Position numbers and translations under genes: made by a program. 56,440 bases of DNA from positions 1 to 56,440 of the forward strand of contig JAABQX010000081.1 in assembly GCA_011391215.1 (NCBI GenBank), given 5' to 3'. Shown piece by piece: positions 50,032-56,440 of this stretch; the stretch's first letter is position 1; each line of letters opens with the position of its first letter. The notes beneath the pieces were generated by a model. The model saw only the letters and a program-made list of their open reading frames with translations. It ran no database searches and was not told where the DNA came from. The stretch is from Rhodocyclaceae bacterium (GTDB lineage: Bacteria > Pseudomonadota > Gammaproteobacteria > Burkholderiales > Rhodocyclaceae).

Positions 50032-51219
50032 ATGAAACAACGTTCCCGCTTTTCCCGCCGCAGCAAACAGACCCCCGATACCGAGGATTTGATCAGGGTT
50101 GCCACCCAGTTGAGCCTTTCGGGCAGCCGTCTGGAGGATGATTTCTGGGAGCGCCGCCTGGCGAGCTTGATTGATCGTCTGCTGGCGACTAACGATGAGG
50201 CCGCACTGAATGCCGCGCTCGATCATTTGTATGGGGCGGGCGGGCGCGCCTATGACGAACTGGCGGACATGGTGGAATCATGTGCCGAGTGCCGCCATCA
50301 TGCGATGTCGGGAACGGGACAAGTCAGCCAGGATATTCTGTTGTTTGCCGCACCGGTGTTGGCCTGGTCGCGTTATGCGATTCCCGCCGGCCCGATTGCG
50401 CCCGAGGTGTTGGCGAGTCTGCGCGTGCAGTTGCAGGCCCATGTGCTGGCGGCCGATGTGCGTTTCGGCCTGGCCGACTTTTTTTACAGCCCGGATCAGC
50501 TGCCGCAAAGTTATTGCGACACGGCGGCATTGACGGAAAAGCTTACCAAAGCGGCCTTGCATGGTCGTGATCTGAAGCTTGACCCGACCCAGATGGCCGA
50601 AACGATGAATTTCCTTTCGGATACCCGTTATCTGATTGGCGTGGTATGCGCCCCTGTGGGGGCACCGCTGTTCCGCTGGCAGGAAGAGGATGGCAATCGT
50701 ACCGAAGCACACAAGCAGTGGCGTGCCCAGGGGGGCGAAGCGCTGCGGCCGCTGTTGCCGGCCTGCGCGCTGGAACCTTTGTTGCCGCAGTCCTTCCACG
50801 CGGCCGTGCGCGAAGCGGACCGCGCCTCGCGCCCGTATTCTCTGCGCTCGGCGGTTGCCTTCCTGCAAACCACGCTGAATGCTTCCGCTGCCAATCTGCG
50901 TGCGGTTGTTGCACCGTACTACGACCGCCAGATCGAAGAGTTTCGCATCGGCTTCACGCTCGGTGAAGCGCCCGAAGTGGTGCATGGCGTGGTCTGGCCG
51001 CTGCTGGAAAACGAGGAGGAAGCCGCCGAAACGCCCGGTCAGATCGAGGCCGTGCTGAATGAGGCGGGTGTGCACGAGGTGCTGATCCTCGACCATCGTT
51101 TTCCTCTCGAGTACTGCGACGATTGCGGCGCGCCGTTATATCCGAATCCCGAAGGTGAGCCGGTGCATGCCGAATTGCCTGAACAGGAAGAAGAGGCGGT
51201 GCCCCGCCACTTGCATTGA
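50032..51219 (+). CDS. DUF2863 family protein
   Basis: 395 residues, not assigned to a function. Basic start (KQRSRFSRRSKQ), then mostly helical sequence including FWERRLASLIDRLLATND and YFDRQ-like APYYDRQIEEFRIGFTLGE, and a CDDCGAPLYPNPEGEP segment near the end that looks like half a zinc site. The family is known mainly from Betaproteobacteria. A -10-like TAGAAT lies about 55 bases upstream. recR follows 3 bases after the stop. Confidence 0.85.
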   Translation: MKQRSRFSRRSKQTPDTEDLIRVATQLSLSGSRLEDDFWERRLASLIDRLLATNDEAALNAALDHLYGAGGRAYDELADMVESCAECRHHAMSGTGQVSQDILLFAAPVLAWSRYAIPAGPIAPEVLASLRVQLQAHVLAADVRFGLADFFYSPDQLPQSYCDTAALTEKLTKAALHGRDLKLDPTQMAETMNFLSDTRYLIGVVCAPVGAPLFRWQEEDGNRTEAHKQWRAQGGEALRPLLPACALEPLLPQSFHAAVREADRASRPYSLRSAVAFLQTTLNASAANLRAVVAPYYDRQIEEFRIGFTLGEAPEVVHGVVWPLLENEEEAAETPGQIEAVLNEAGVHEVLILDHRFPLEYCDDCGAPLYPNPEGEPVHAELPEQEEEAVPRHLH

Positions 51220-51222
51220 ACC

Positions 51223-51819
51223 ATGGCCGCGCTATCGAGTCTCGATGAGTTGATCGGGGCATTGCGCTGCCTGCCCGGAGTGGGTCCGAAGTCTGCCCAA
51301 CGCATGGCCTATCATCTGTTGCAGCATGATCAGCGCGGGGCGCAGCGCCTGTCGCTTGCCCTGGATGTCGCACTGAAAACGCTGCGCCGCTGCGAACGCT
51401 GCAACAGCTTCACCGAGGCTGAAGTGTGCGAGCGTTGCCTGTCGTCCAAGCGTGATCCCGCACAGCTTTGTGTCGTGGAAATGCCCGCCGACCTCAATAC
51501 GATGGAGCAAACCCATGCTTATCGGGGCCTCTATTACGTATTGATGGGGCGGTTGAGTCCGCTCGATGGTGTGGGGCCGCGCGAACTGGCATTTGACCGC
51601 TTACTGGCGCGCGCCAGCGACGGTTTGGTCAGGGAGGTAATTCTCGCCACTAACCTGACGCACGAGGGTGAGGCGACCGCCCATTACCTCTCAGAAATGC
51701 TGCACGCCCGGGGCATCAAGGTCAGCCGCATTGCGCGCGGCCTGCCGTTGGGCAGCGAGCTTGAGTATTCCGATGCTGCCAGCGTGGCGCAGGCGCTGCT
51801 GGAACGTCGTGATTACTGA
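51223..51819 (+). CDS. recR: Recombination mediator RecR
   Basis: 198 residues. Works with RecO to load RecA at gaps. N-terminal HhH segment [20 protein letters not shown], four-Cys zinc motif [18 protein letters not shown], and Toprim domain [14 protein letters not shown]. dnaX and ybaB, its usual upstream partners, are not here. Confidence 0.96.
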   Translation: MAALSSLDELIGALRCLPGVGPKSAQRMAYHLLQHDQRGAQRLSLALDVALKTLRRCERCNSFTEAEVCERCLSSKRDPAQLCVVEMPADLNTMEQTHAYRGLYYVLMGRLSPLDGVGPRELAFDRLLARASDGLVREVILATNLTHEGEATAHYLSEMLHARGIKVSRIARGLPLGSELEYSDAASVAQALLERRDY

Positions 51820-51890
51820 TGAAGTTCCATGGATGCCCCCTGACGGGGCAGGTCCGTTGTCCAAGATTATAAGTTACCGCTAATTTGCAC

Positions 51891-51919
51891 TTTAATCCCG
51901 TTTCGAACTTGGGTATAAT
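51891..51919 (+). promoter_or_regulatory. Promoter of the petABC operon
   Basis: A perfect TATAAT (51914-51919) lies 46 bases before the petA start. A weak -35, TTTAAT at 51891-51896, is 17 bases upstream. Confidence 0.6.
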
Positions 51920-51965
51920 CAATCGGTTTTTCGTATTTGCATTTTCACTTTTCAGGAAACCCACC

Positions 51966-52562
51966 ATGAGTTGTGACGATAAAGTGGATTGTGGCAGACG
52001 CCGTTTGCTTGTAGCCACGTCGGTTGCTGGTGGCGTAGCTGGCGTTGCCGCCGCCATACCGTTTGTCAGTACCTTTGCACCTTCCGAACGCGCCAAAGCA
52101 GCCGGCGCTCCCGTTGAAGTCGATGTCAGCAAGCTCGGTCCGGGTCAGATGATGACCGTCGAATGGCGCGGCAAACCGGTGTGGATCATCAGCCGCACCA
52201 AGGAAATGCTCGACGGCCTTGCCAAGAACGACGAGAAAGTTTCCGACCCGAAATCCGATCGCCAGATGCAGCCCGAGTATGCCAAGAACGAGTTCCGCTC
52301 GATCAAGCCGGAACTCATGGTGGTCATCGGTATCTGTACTCACCTGGGTTGCTCTCCGTCAGAAAAATTCAAGACTGGTGCTGAGTCTGGCGTCGAGGCC
52401 GATTGGCAAGGTGGTTTTCTTTGCCCCTGCCATGGCTCGACATTCGATTTGGCCGGGCGTGTTTTTAAGAGCAAGCCGGCGCCGGACAACCTCGAGGTTC
52501 CGCCGCACTATTATCTGTCCGATGCCAAGATTCTGATTGGCGAAGACAAGAAGGGAGCGTAA
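51966..52562 (+). CDS. petA: Ubiquinol-cytochrome c reductase iron-sulfur (Rieske) subunit
   Basis: 198 residues. N-terminal twin-arginine-like membrane anchor (CGRRRLLVATSVAGG plus one TM helix) followed by the Rieske domain with both cluster boxes, CTHLGC and CPCHGSTFDLAG. ATG 51966 gives the usual MSCDDKVD start; the frame runs open upstream through promoter DNA and is not translated. First gene of petABC. Confidence 0.96.
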   Translation: MSCDDKVDCGRRRLLVATSVAGGVAGVAAAIPFVSTFAPSERAKAAGAPVEVDVSKLGPGQMMTVEWRGKPVWIISRTKEMLDGLAKNDEKVSDPKSDRQMQPEYAKNEFRSIKPELMVVIGICTHLGCSPSEKFKTGAESGVEADWQGGFLCPCHGSTFDLAGRVFKSKPAPDNLEVPPHYYLSDAKILIGEDKKGA

Positions 52563-52565
52563 GGA

Positions 52566-53864
52566 ATGGCTGCTGCCAACGTTGAAAAATACAAATCCGA
52601 CGGTACTGTCGCTGGTGGGCTGCTGGAATGGGTAGATGCCCGTTTCCCGCTGATGTCCTTGTGGAATGATCACCTTGCCAAATACTACGCACCGAAGAAT
52701 TTTAATTTTTGGTATTTCTTCGGTTCCCTGGCGCTGATGGTTCTGGTGATCCAGATCGTCACGGGTATCTTCCTGGTGATGCATTACAAGCCGGATGCTT
52801 CGTTGAATTCTTCCGGAGTGCCGGTGGCTTTCGCCAGTGTCGAGTACATCATGCGCGACGTACCCTGGGGATGGCTAATTCGCTATATGCACTCAACAGG
52901 TGCGTCCGCTTTCTTCATCGTAGTCTATATGCACATGTTTCGCGGCATGCTCTACGGTTCCTACCGGAAGCCACGTGAACTGGTGTGGATCTTTGGCGTC
53001 ATGATTTTCCTGGCACTGATGGGCGAGGCCTTCATGGGCTATCTGCTGCCCTGGGGCCAGATGTCCTACTGGGGTGCGCAGGTCATTCTGAGCTTGTTCT
53101 CGGCGATCCCCTTGATTGGCAATGATCTAGCGACGTTCATTCGTGGTGACTTCGTGATCAGCGATGCCACGCTGAACCGTATGTTCTCTTTCCATGTGAT
53201 TGCCGTGCCTTTGGTACTGGTGGGCTTGGTTGCCGCGCACATCATGGCGCTGCACGAAGTGGGTTCCAACAACCCGGATGGCGTCGAGATCAAGAAGAAG
53301 AAAGGACCGGATGGCATTCCTCTCGATGGTATTCCGTTTCATCCGTATTACACGGTGAAGGACATCGTCGGTATCGTGGTGTTCCTGATGGCCTTCTCGA
53401 TCATCGTCTTCTTTATGCCCGAGGGTGGCGGTTATTTCCTTGAGTTCAACAACTTCCTCCCTGCCGATCCGCTGGTGACGCCGCCGCACATTGCGCCGGT
53501 CTGGTATTTCACTCCCTATTACTCGATTCTGCGTGCCAATACGGTGAATTTCTTCTGGATCGATGCCAAACTTTGGGGGGTGATCTTCATGGGGCTGGGT
53601 GTGATGGTGTTCTTCTTCCTGCCTTGGCTCGACCGTAGTCCGGTGAAGTCGATTCGCTACCGTGGCCCCCTCTACAAGGGTGCGCTGGCGATCTTCGTGG
53701 TTTCTTTCTTCATTCTTGGCTATCTGGGCATGCTGGCGCCGACACCGGGTCGCACATTTGTTTCGCAGATCTGCACAATCCTCTACTTTGCCTTCTTCCT
53801 GTTGATGCCGATCTACTCATCGCTCGACAAGTGTAAAGCCGAACCGGAAAGGGTGACGGGATAA
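52566..53864 (+). CDS. petB: Cytochrome b of the bc1 complex
   Basis: 432 residues with eight or nine helices. The b-haem His pairs are visible in LIRYMHSTGASAFFIVVYMH and FSFHVIAVPLVLVGLVAAH. The Qo-site loop reads PVWY (TPPHIAPVWYFTPYYSIL), a form known in Beta- and Gammaproteobacteria in place of PEWY. Contributes to proton motive force in the inner membrane. Overlaps petC (TAATG). Confidence 0.96.
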   Translation: MAAANVEKYKSDGTVAGGLLEWVDARFPLMSLWNDHLAKYYAPKNFNFWYFFGSLALMVLVIQIVTGIFLVMHYKPDASLNSSGVPVAFASVEYIMRDVPWGWLIRYMHSTGASAFFIVVYMHMFRGMLYGSYRKPRELVWIFGVMIFLALMGEAFMGYLLPWGQMSYWGAQVILSLFSAIPLIGNDLATFIRGDFVISDATLNRMFSFHVIAVPLVLVGLVAAHIMALHEVGSNNPDGVEIKKKKGPDGIPLDGIPFHPYYTVKDIVGIVVFLMAFSIIVFFMPEGGGYFLEFNNFLPADPLVTPPHIAPVWYFTPYYSILRANTVNFFWIDAKLWGVIFMGLGVMVFFFLPWLDRSPVKSIRYRGPLYKGALAIFVVSFFILGYLGMLAPTPGRTFVSQICTILYFAFFLLMPIYSSLDKCKAEPERVTG

Positions 53865-54574
53865 TGAAAAAGCTGCTTATCGCGCTGCTGTGCGCACCGC
53901 TCCTGGCCTTTGCCGCAGGCGCCGAGTTGCATCTTGACAAGGCACCGGATCATTCGCGTGATCTTCCTGCACTGCAAAATGGCGCCAAGGTATTCATCAA
54001 CTATTGTCTCAACTGCCACTCGGCGTCCTATTTCCGCTACAACCGGCTGACCGACATTGGTTTGAACGAGTCGCAGATCAAGGACAATCTGTTATTTACC
54101 ACCGACAAGGTGGGCGAAACCATGACCATTGCAATGCGTCGCGCCGAGGCAAAACAATGGTTTGGTGCAGCTCCCCCGGATCTCACGGTGATTGCCCGTG
54201 CGCGGGCTTCCGAGTTCGGCTCCGGCGCTGACTGGCTCTACACCTACCTGCGTGGTTTCTATCGCGACGACGAACGTCCGACAGGTTGGAACAACACCGT
54301 GTTTGCCAACGTCGGCATGCCGCACGTGCTCTGGGAATTACAAGGTCAGCAGGAGATGGGTCCGGACCATAAGTTGGTGCTGGCCAAACCAGGCATGCTG
54401 AAGCCGGAAGAATTTGACACCATGGTGGGTAACCTGGTCGCTTTTCTGAACCACATGGGTGAGCCGATGGCCAATTTCCGTAAAGGGCTTGGTGTTATCG
54501 TGCTGATCTTCCTTGCTGTTCTGTTTGTCTTCTCGTATGCGCTCAAGCGTGAATACTGGAAAGACATTCATTAA
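53864..54574 (+). CDS. petC: Cytochrome c1
   Basis: 236 residues. Sec signal (KKLLIALLCAPLLAFAAG), a single CLNCH haem site near residues 47-51, the probable axial Met in NVGMPHVLWELQG, and a C-terminal TM anchor (GLGVIVLIFLAVLFVFSYA). Third bc1 subunit, transferring electrons to soluble cytochromes in the periplasm. Confidence 0.95.
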   Translation: MKKLLIALLCAPLLAFAAGAELHLDKAPDHSRDLPALQNGAKVFINYCLNCHSASYFRYNRLTDIGLNESQIKDNLLFTTDKVGETMTIAMRRAEAKQWFGAAPPDLTVIARARASEFGSGADWLYTYLRGFYRDDERPTGWNNTVFANVGMPHVLWELQGQQEMGPDHKLVLAKPGMLKPEEFDTMVGNLVAFLNHMGEPMANFRKGLGVIVLIFLAVLFVFSYALKREYWKDIH

Positions 54575-54672
54575 CCAAACAGTGTGACCAAAACGCCATG
54601 GGGCATCGAGATATGAATCCACCCGTTCGTCGCGTGGTGCGTGATTCTGACTATTCCTGGGGAACGAGTGCA

Positions 54673-55269
54673 ATGATGAACCTGTATTCGGGCACGACCT
54701 GTCCGTTCAGCCATCGATGCCGCATCGTTCTCTACGAAAAGCAGATGGACTTTCAAGTGATCGATGTCGATCTCTTCAACAAACCTGAAGATATCGCTGT
54801 CATCAACCCGTATAACCGTGTGCCGGTGCTGGTGGATCGCGACCTGGTTCTTTATGAATCCAATATCATCAACGAATACATTGATGAGCGTTTTCCGCAC
54901 CCACAATTGATGCCGCCCGATCCGCAAACGCGGGCGAAGGCGCGTCAGCTGTTGCATACGATGGAACACGAGTTGTTCAGCCATATCGACGCCCTTGAGC
55001 GCAATCTCAAGTCTGCCGATAAGTCGCGCTCACATATTCGCGACCGTCTGGTCGAACTGGTGCCGTTGTTTTCCAAGCAGAAGTTCCTCCTCGGCGATGA
55101 TTTTTCGATGCTTGATGTCGCGATTGCCCCCCTGCTGTGGCGGCTTGAGCACTATGGCATCGAACTGCCTAAGTCGGCAGCCCCGGTGATGAAATTTGCC
55201 GAACGTATTTTCTCGCGCCAGGGTTTCATCGATGCGCTGACACCGTCGGAAAAGGTGATGCGCCGCTGA
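54673..55269 (+). CDS. sspA: Stringent starvation protein A (GST-fold)
   Basis: 198 residues. Thioredoxin/GST-like protein that binds RNA polymerase in related bacteria. The conserved start MNLYSGTTCPFSHRCRIVLY and PYNRVPVLVDRDLVLYESN identify it. ATG 54673 is preceded by GGGGAACGA; an upstream in-frame ATG (54598) would add 25 atypical residues. petABC-sspAB is a common order in the class. Confidence 0.94.
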   Translation: MMNLYSGTTCPFSHRCRIVLYEKQMDFQVIDVDLFNKPEDIAVINPYNRVPVLVDRDLVLYESNIINEYIDERFPHPQLMPPDPQTRAKARQLLHTMEHELFSHIDALERNLKSADKSRSHIRDRLVELVPLFSKQKFLLGDDFSMLDVAIAPLLWRLEHYGIELPKSAAPVMKFAERIFSRQGFIDALTPSEKVMRR

Positions 55270-55309
55270 TACAGGCGCGGCGTGCTTCCCCGTTTCTACC
55301 TGTTCATCG

Positions 55310-55747
55310 ATGGTCTCGACCAAGCCATACCTGATTCGCGCCATACATGAGTGGTGCTCGGATGAAGGTTTTACTCCTTACCTGGCAGTACAGGTTGATG
55401 CGCGCACCCGCGTGCCGCGCGAATTTGTCAGCGATGGGCAGATTGTTCTCAATGTCAGCCCCGGCGCCACCCATCAGATGCTGATGGGGAATGACGAAAT
55501 CACTTTCCAGACCCGTTTCAATGGTGCATCGTTTCCGGTCCTCGTGCCGGTCGATGCTGTGGTCGCCATTTATGCCCGTGAAAACGGTCAGGGCATGTCC
55601 TTCGAAGCCAGTACAGTAGCCCATGAAACACCGCGAGATGCTGCGGGAGATGCTGGTGCCGACAATACTGCAGATACCGTAAATGCAGAGGCAGTCGAGC
55701 TGGAACAACCTGCCAAGCGCGGCAGTCACCTGACGCGTATCAAGTAG
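55310..55747 (+). CDS. sspB: ClpXP adaptor protein SspB
   Basis: 145 residues. Binds ssrA-tagged proteins and delivers them to ClpXP. The folded domain starts KPYLIRAIHEWCSDEGFTPY and contains FVSDGQIVLNVSPGATHQM; a disordered acidic linker leads to a basic tip (RGSHLTRIK) that fits the ClpX-binding motif. Acidic linker of about 40 residues is normal. Confidence 0.94.
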   Translation: MVSTKPYLIRAIHEWCSDEGFTPYLAVQVDARTRVPREFVSDGQIVLNVSPGATHQMLMGNDEITFQTRFNGASFPVLVPVDAVVAIYARENGQGMSFEASTVAHETPRDAAGDAGADNTADTVNAEAVELEQPAKRGSHLTRIK

Positions 55748-56025
55748 CTTCAGACGTCAAGGCCGGGCGTGCCGAGAAGTCGGCGCTGGCGGGACGGCGC
55801 ATTTTCGCGTACTTGCAGTCCATCACCCAGATGCCGTCCCAATCGACACCGGGTGGGTTGGCGATAAAGTGCGCGCAGCGCTCAAGGTAGAGCTTCGCTG
55901 AATTCCGCAATGGCTGCCTGCCATTCCTGTTTGCGATACTTGATCCTCCAAACGGCAGTTGAAATCGTGATGAGATAAGCTAACGGCGTGTGGGGTCTGG
56001 GTTTGCGGCCCATTGAGTCGGCCAT
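55740..56025 (-). pseudogene. Degenerate, frameshifted small ORF between sspB and the IS remnants
   Basis: Two reading frames on the minus strand appear to continue one another. The first runs from ATG 56025 (GRKPRPHTPLAYLITI, then WRIKYRKQEWQAAIAEFSE). The second picks up near 55900 (KLYLERCAHFIANPPGVDW, then GIWVMDCKYAKM) and ends in a repeat copy (RRPASADF) at 55740. A one- or two-base shift would join them. I do not recognise the protein. It overlaps the 3' end of sspB slightly. Confidence 0.28.
55776..55800 (+). repeat. Interspersed repeat copy downstream of sspB
   Basis: GAA then the full core and GC. The only copy not in an intact gene; on the minus strand it encodes RRPASADF at the end of a degenerate ORF. 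Confidence 0.85.
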
Positions 56026-56038
56026 AAGGAGTCACCCG

Positions 56039-56167
56039 GTGGGTGAAGCGAAACGCAAAGAATTGGCATGTCAGAAATCGACGGTAGCGCTGGATACGTT
56101 TGGTGGTCGGATCCATGTGGAATGGAATCCGAGCGCGGCGGTCACGCCGCTGGGTCAGTTGCCGTTC
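56039..56167 (+). pseudogene. Truncated transposase N-terminus of an older insertion sequence
   Basis: From GTG 56039, with AAGGAG 8 bases upstream, the frame encodes KSTVALDTFGGRIHVEWN and SAAVTPLGQLPF, the N-terminal pattern of an IS4/IS1380-type transposase group (usually continuing LPFFIEFL). The homology stops exactly at LPF, where the ISAs1-like end begins at 56168. So this transposase was interrupted by the second element. Family assignment is from memory of the motif and is moderately certain. Confidence 0.5.
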
Positions 56168-56440
56168 CAGGGCAATCGCATGAACGTCAGGCCAAGCCGA
56201 GAAGTTGAGCACGGTAGCGATTGGAGGTGGCGGCAATAAGTCTTCTGGCCTTGATACCGCCTTTGCGCTTGACGGGATCGAGGCGAATGAGGTTGAGGGT
56301 AATGTGCTTCAAGACGGCGAGATTGTGAGCGGCATGGCCTGTGCGGGTACGCATCTGATCGTCGGCGAAGGCCACATCCATACACCAATGCAGACTGTTC
56401 TCCACGGCCCAATGCGCCCGCACCGCCTGGGCCAGACGCA
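56168..56440 (-). mobile_element. ISAs1-family insertion sequence, 3' end (continues past window)
   Basis: The element end is placed at CAGGGCAATCGCATG (56168-56182), which fits a terminal inverted repeat of this family and coincides with the break in the older transposase. The transposase gene points toward this end. The other end and any target duplication lie outside the window. Confidence 0.6.
56187..56440 (-). CDS. ISAs1-family transposase, C-terminal part
   Basis: Partial; its beginning is beyond the window. Readable sequence includes VRAHWAVENSLHWCMDVAF and MRTRTGHAAHNLAVLKHI, then ALNLIRLD-like NLIRLDPVKRKGGIKARR, the C-terminal signature of ISAs1 (IS4-superfamily DDE) transposases, with the catalytic Glu in WAVENSLHW. 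The reading frame is intact in the visible part, so the element may be recent. Confidence 0.85.
   Translation of the reverse strand, partial: RLAQAVRAHWAVENSLHWCMDVAFADDQMRTRTGHAAHNLAVLKHITLNLIRLDPVKRKGGIKARRLIAATSNRYRAQLLGLA

Noticed and set aside
53490-53520. PVWY in cytochrome b as a damaged PEWY motif
   Set aside because: PVWY is a known natural variant in Beta- and Gammaproteobacteria.

Overview
The window is chromosomal DNA from a betaproteobacterium, most likely in or near the Rhodocyclales. The placement rests on gene order and families: the row leuB-asd-fimV-truA-trpF-trpB-trpA-accD-folC-SPOR-cvpA-purF-metZ, a DUF2863 gene, petABC followed by sspA-sspB, and the row rlmN-pilW-rodZ-ispG-hisS-yfgM-bamB-der. 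All are typical of that class. The DNA is GC-rich and densely packed, with many 1-4 bp start/stop overlaps. Order- or genus-level identity is inference.

Layout. 1-950: 3' end of an rRNA operon (23S end, 5S, terminator). 991-2932: accA and tilS. 2893-9242, minus strand: a compact operon for a LivHMGF-type ABC importer without a binding protein, followed by a sensor kinase and a FixJ-type regulator, with a small hypothetical gene upstream. 9539-13550: a peptide-type ABC importer (two permeases and one fused double ATPase), also without a binding protein. 13552-14898: MltD-like lytic transglycosylase. 15128-18239: DctPQM TRAP transporter. 18372-27403: ndk and the rlmN-to-der housekeeping row (RNA methylation, pilus assembly, cell shape, isoprenoids, outer-membrane assembly, ribosome assembly). 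27417-27740: 7Fe ferredoxin. 27746-31491, minus strand: an exported solute-binding protein overlapping a GGDEF-EAL protein, a likely ligand-to-c-di-GMP sensing pair. 31597-34407: aroC, DUF465 gene, MFS transporter and an entericidin-like lipoprotein. 34492-49856: leucine, aspartate-family, tryptophan, fatty-acid, folate, purine and methionine genes with FimV. 50032-55747: DUF2863, recR, cytochrome bc1 and sspAB. 55748-56440: a decayed region with two nested insertion-sequence fragments.

The most unusual feature is a short interspersed repeat with core GTCGGCGYTGGCGRGACGGC, usually preceded by a run of A. I count eight good copies, two diverged copies and one half copy, about one per 5 kb, in both orientations. 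Ten lie inside protein-coding genes, and no stop codon occurs in any of its six frames. In frame one it adds a K-V-G-(A/V)-G-(G/E)-T-A peptide. Several copies fall where proteins tolerate change: the linker between two fused ATPase domains, the central loop of an MFS carrier, the RodZ N-terminal tail and the linker of a response regulator. This looks like a mobile or recombinogenic in-frame coding element, and I do not recognise it as a described family. Other points of interest are the binding-protein/c-di-GMP pair, the absence of leuC and leuD beside leuB, a probable leaderless promoter before the peptide permease, and the nested insertion sequences at the right edge.
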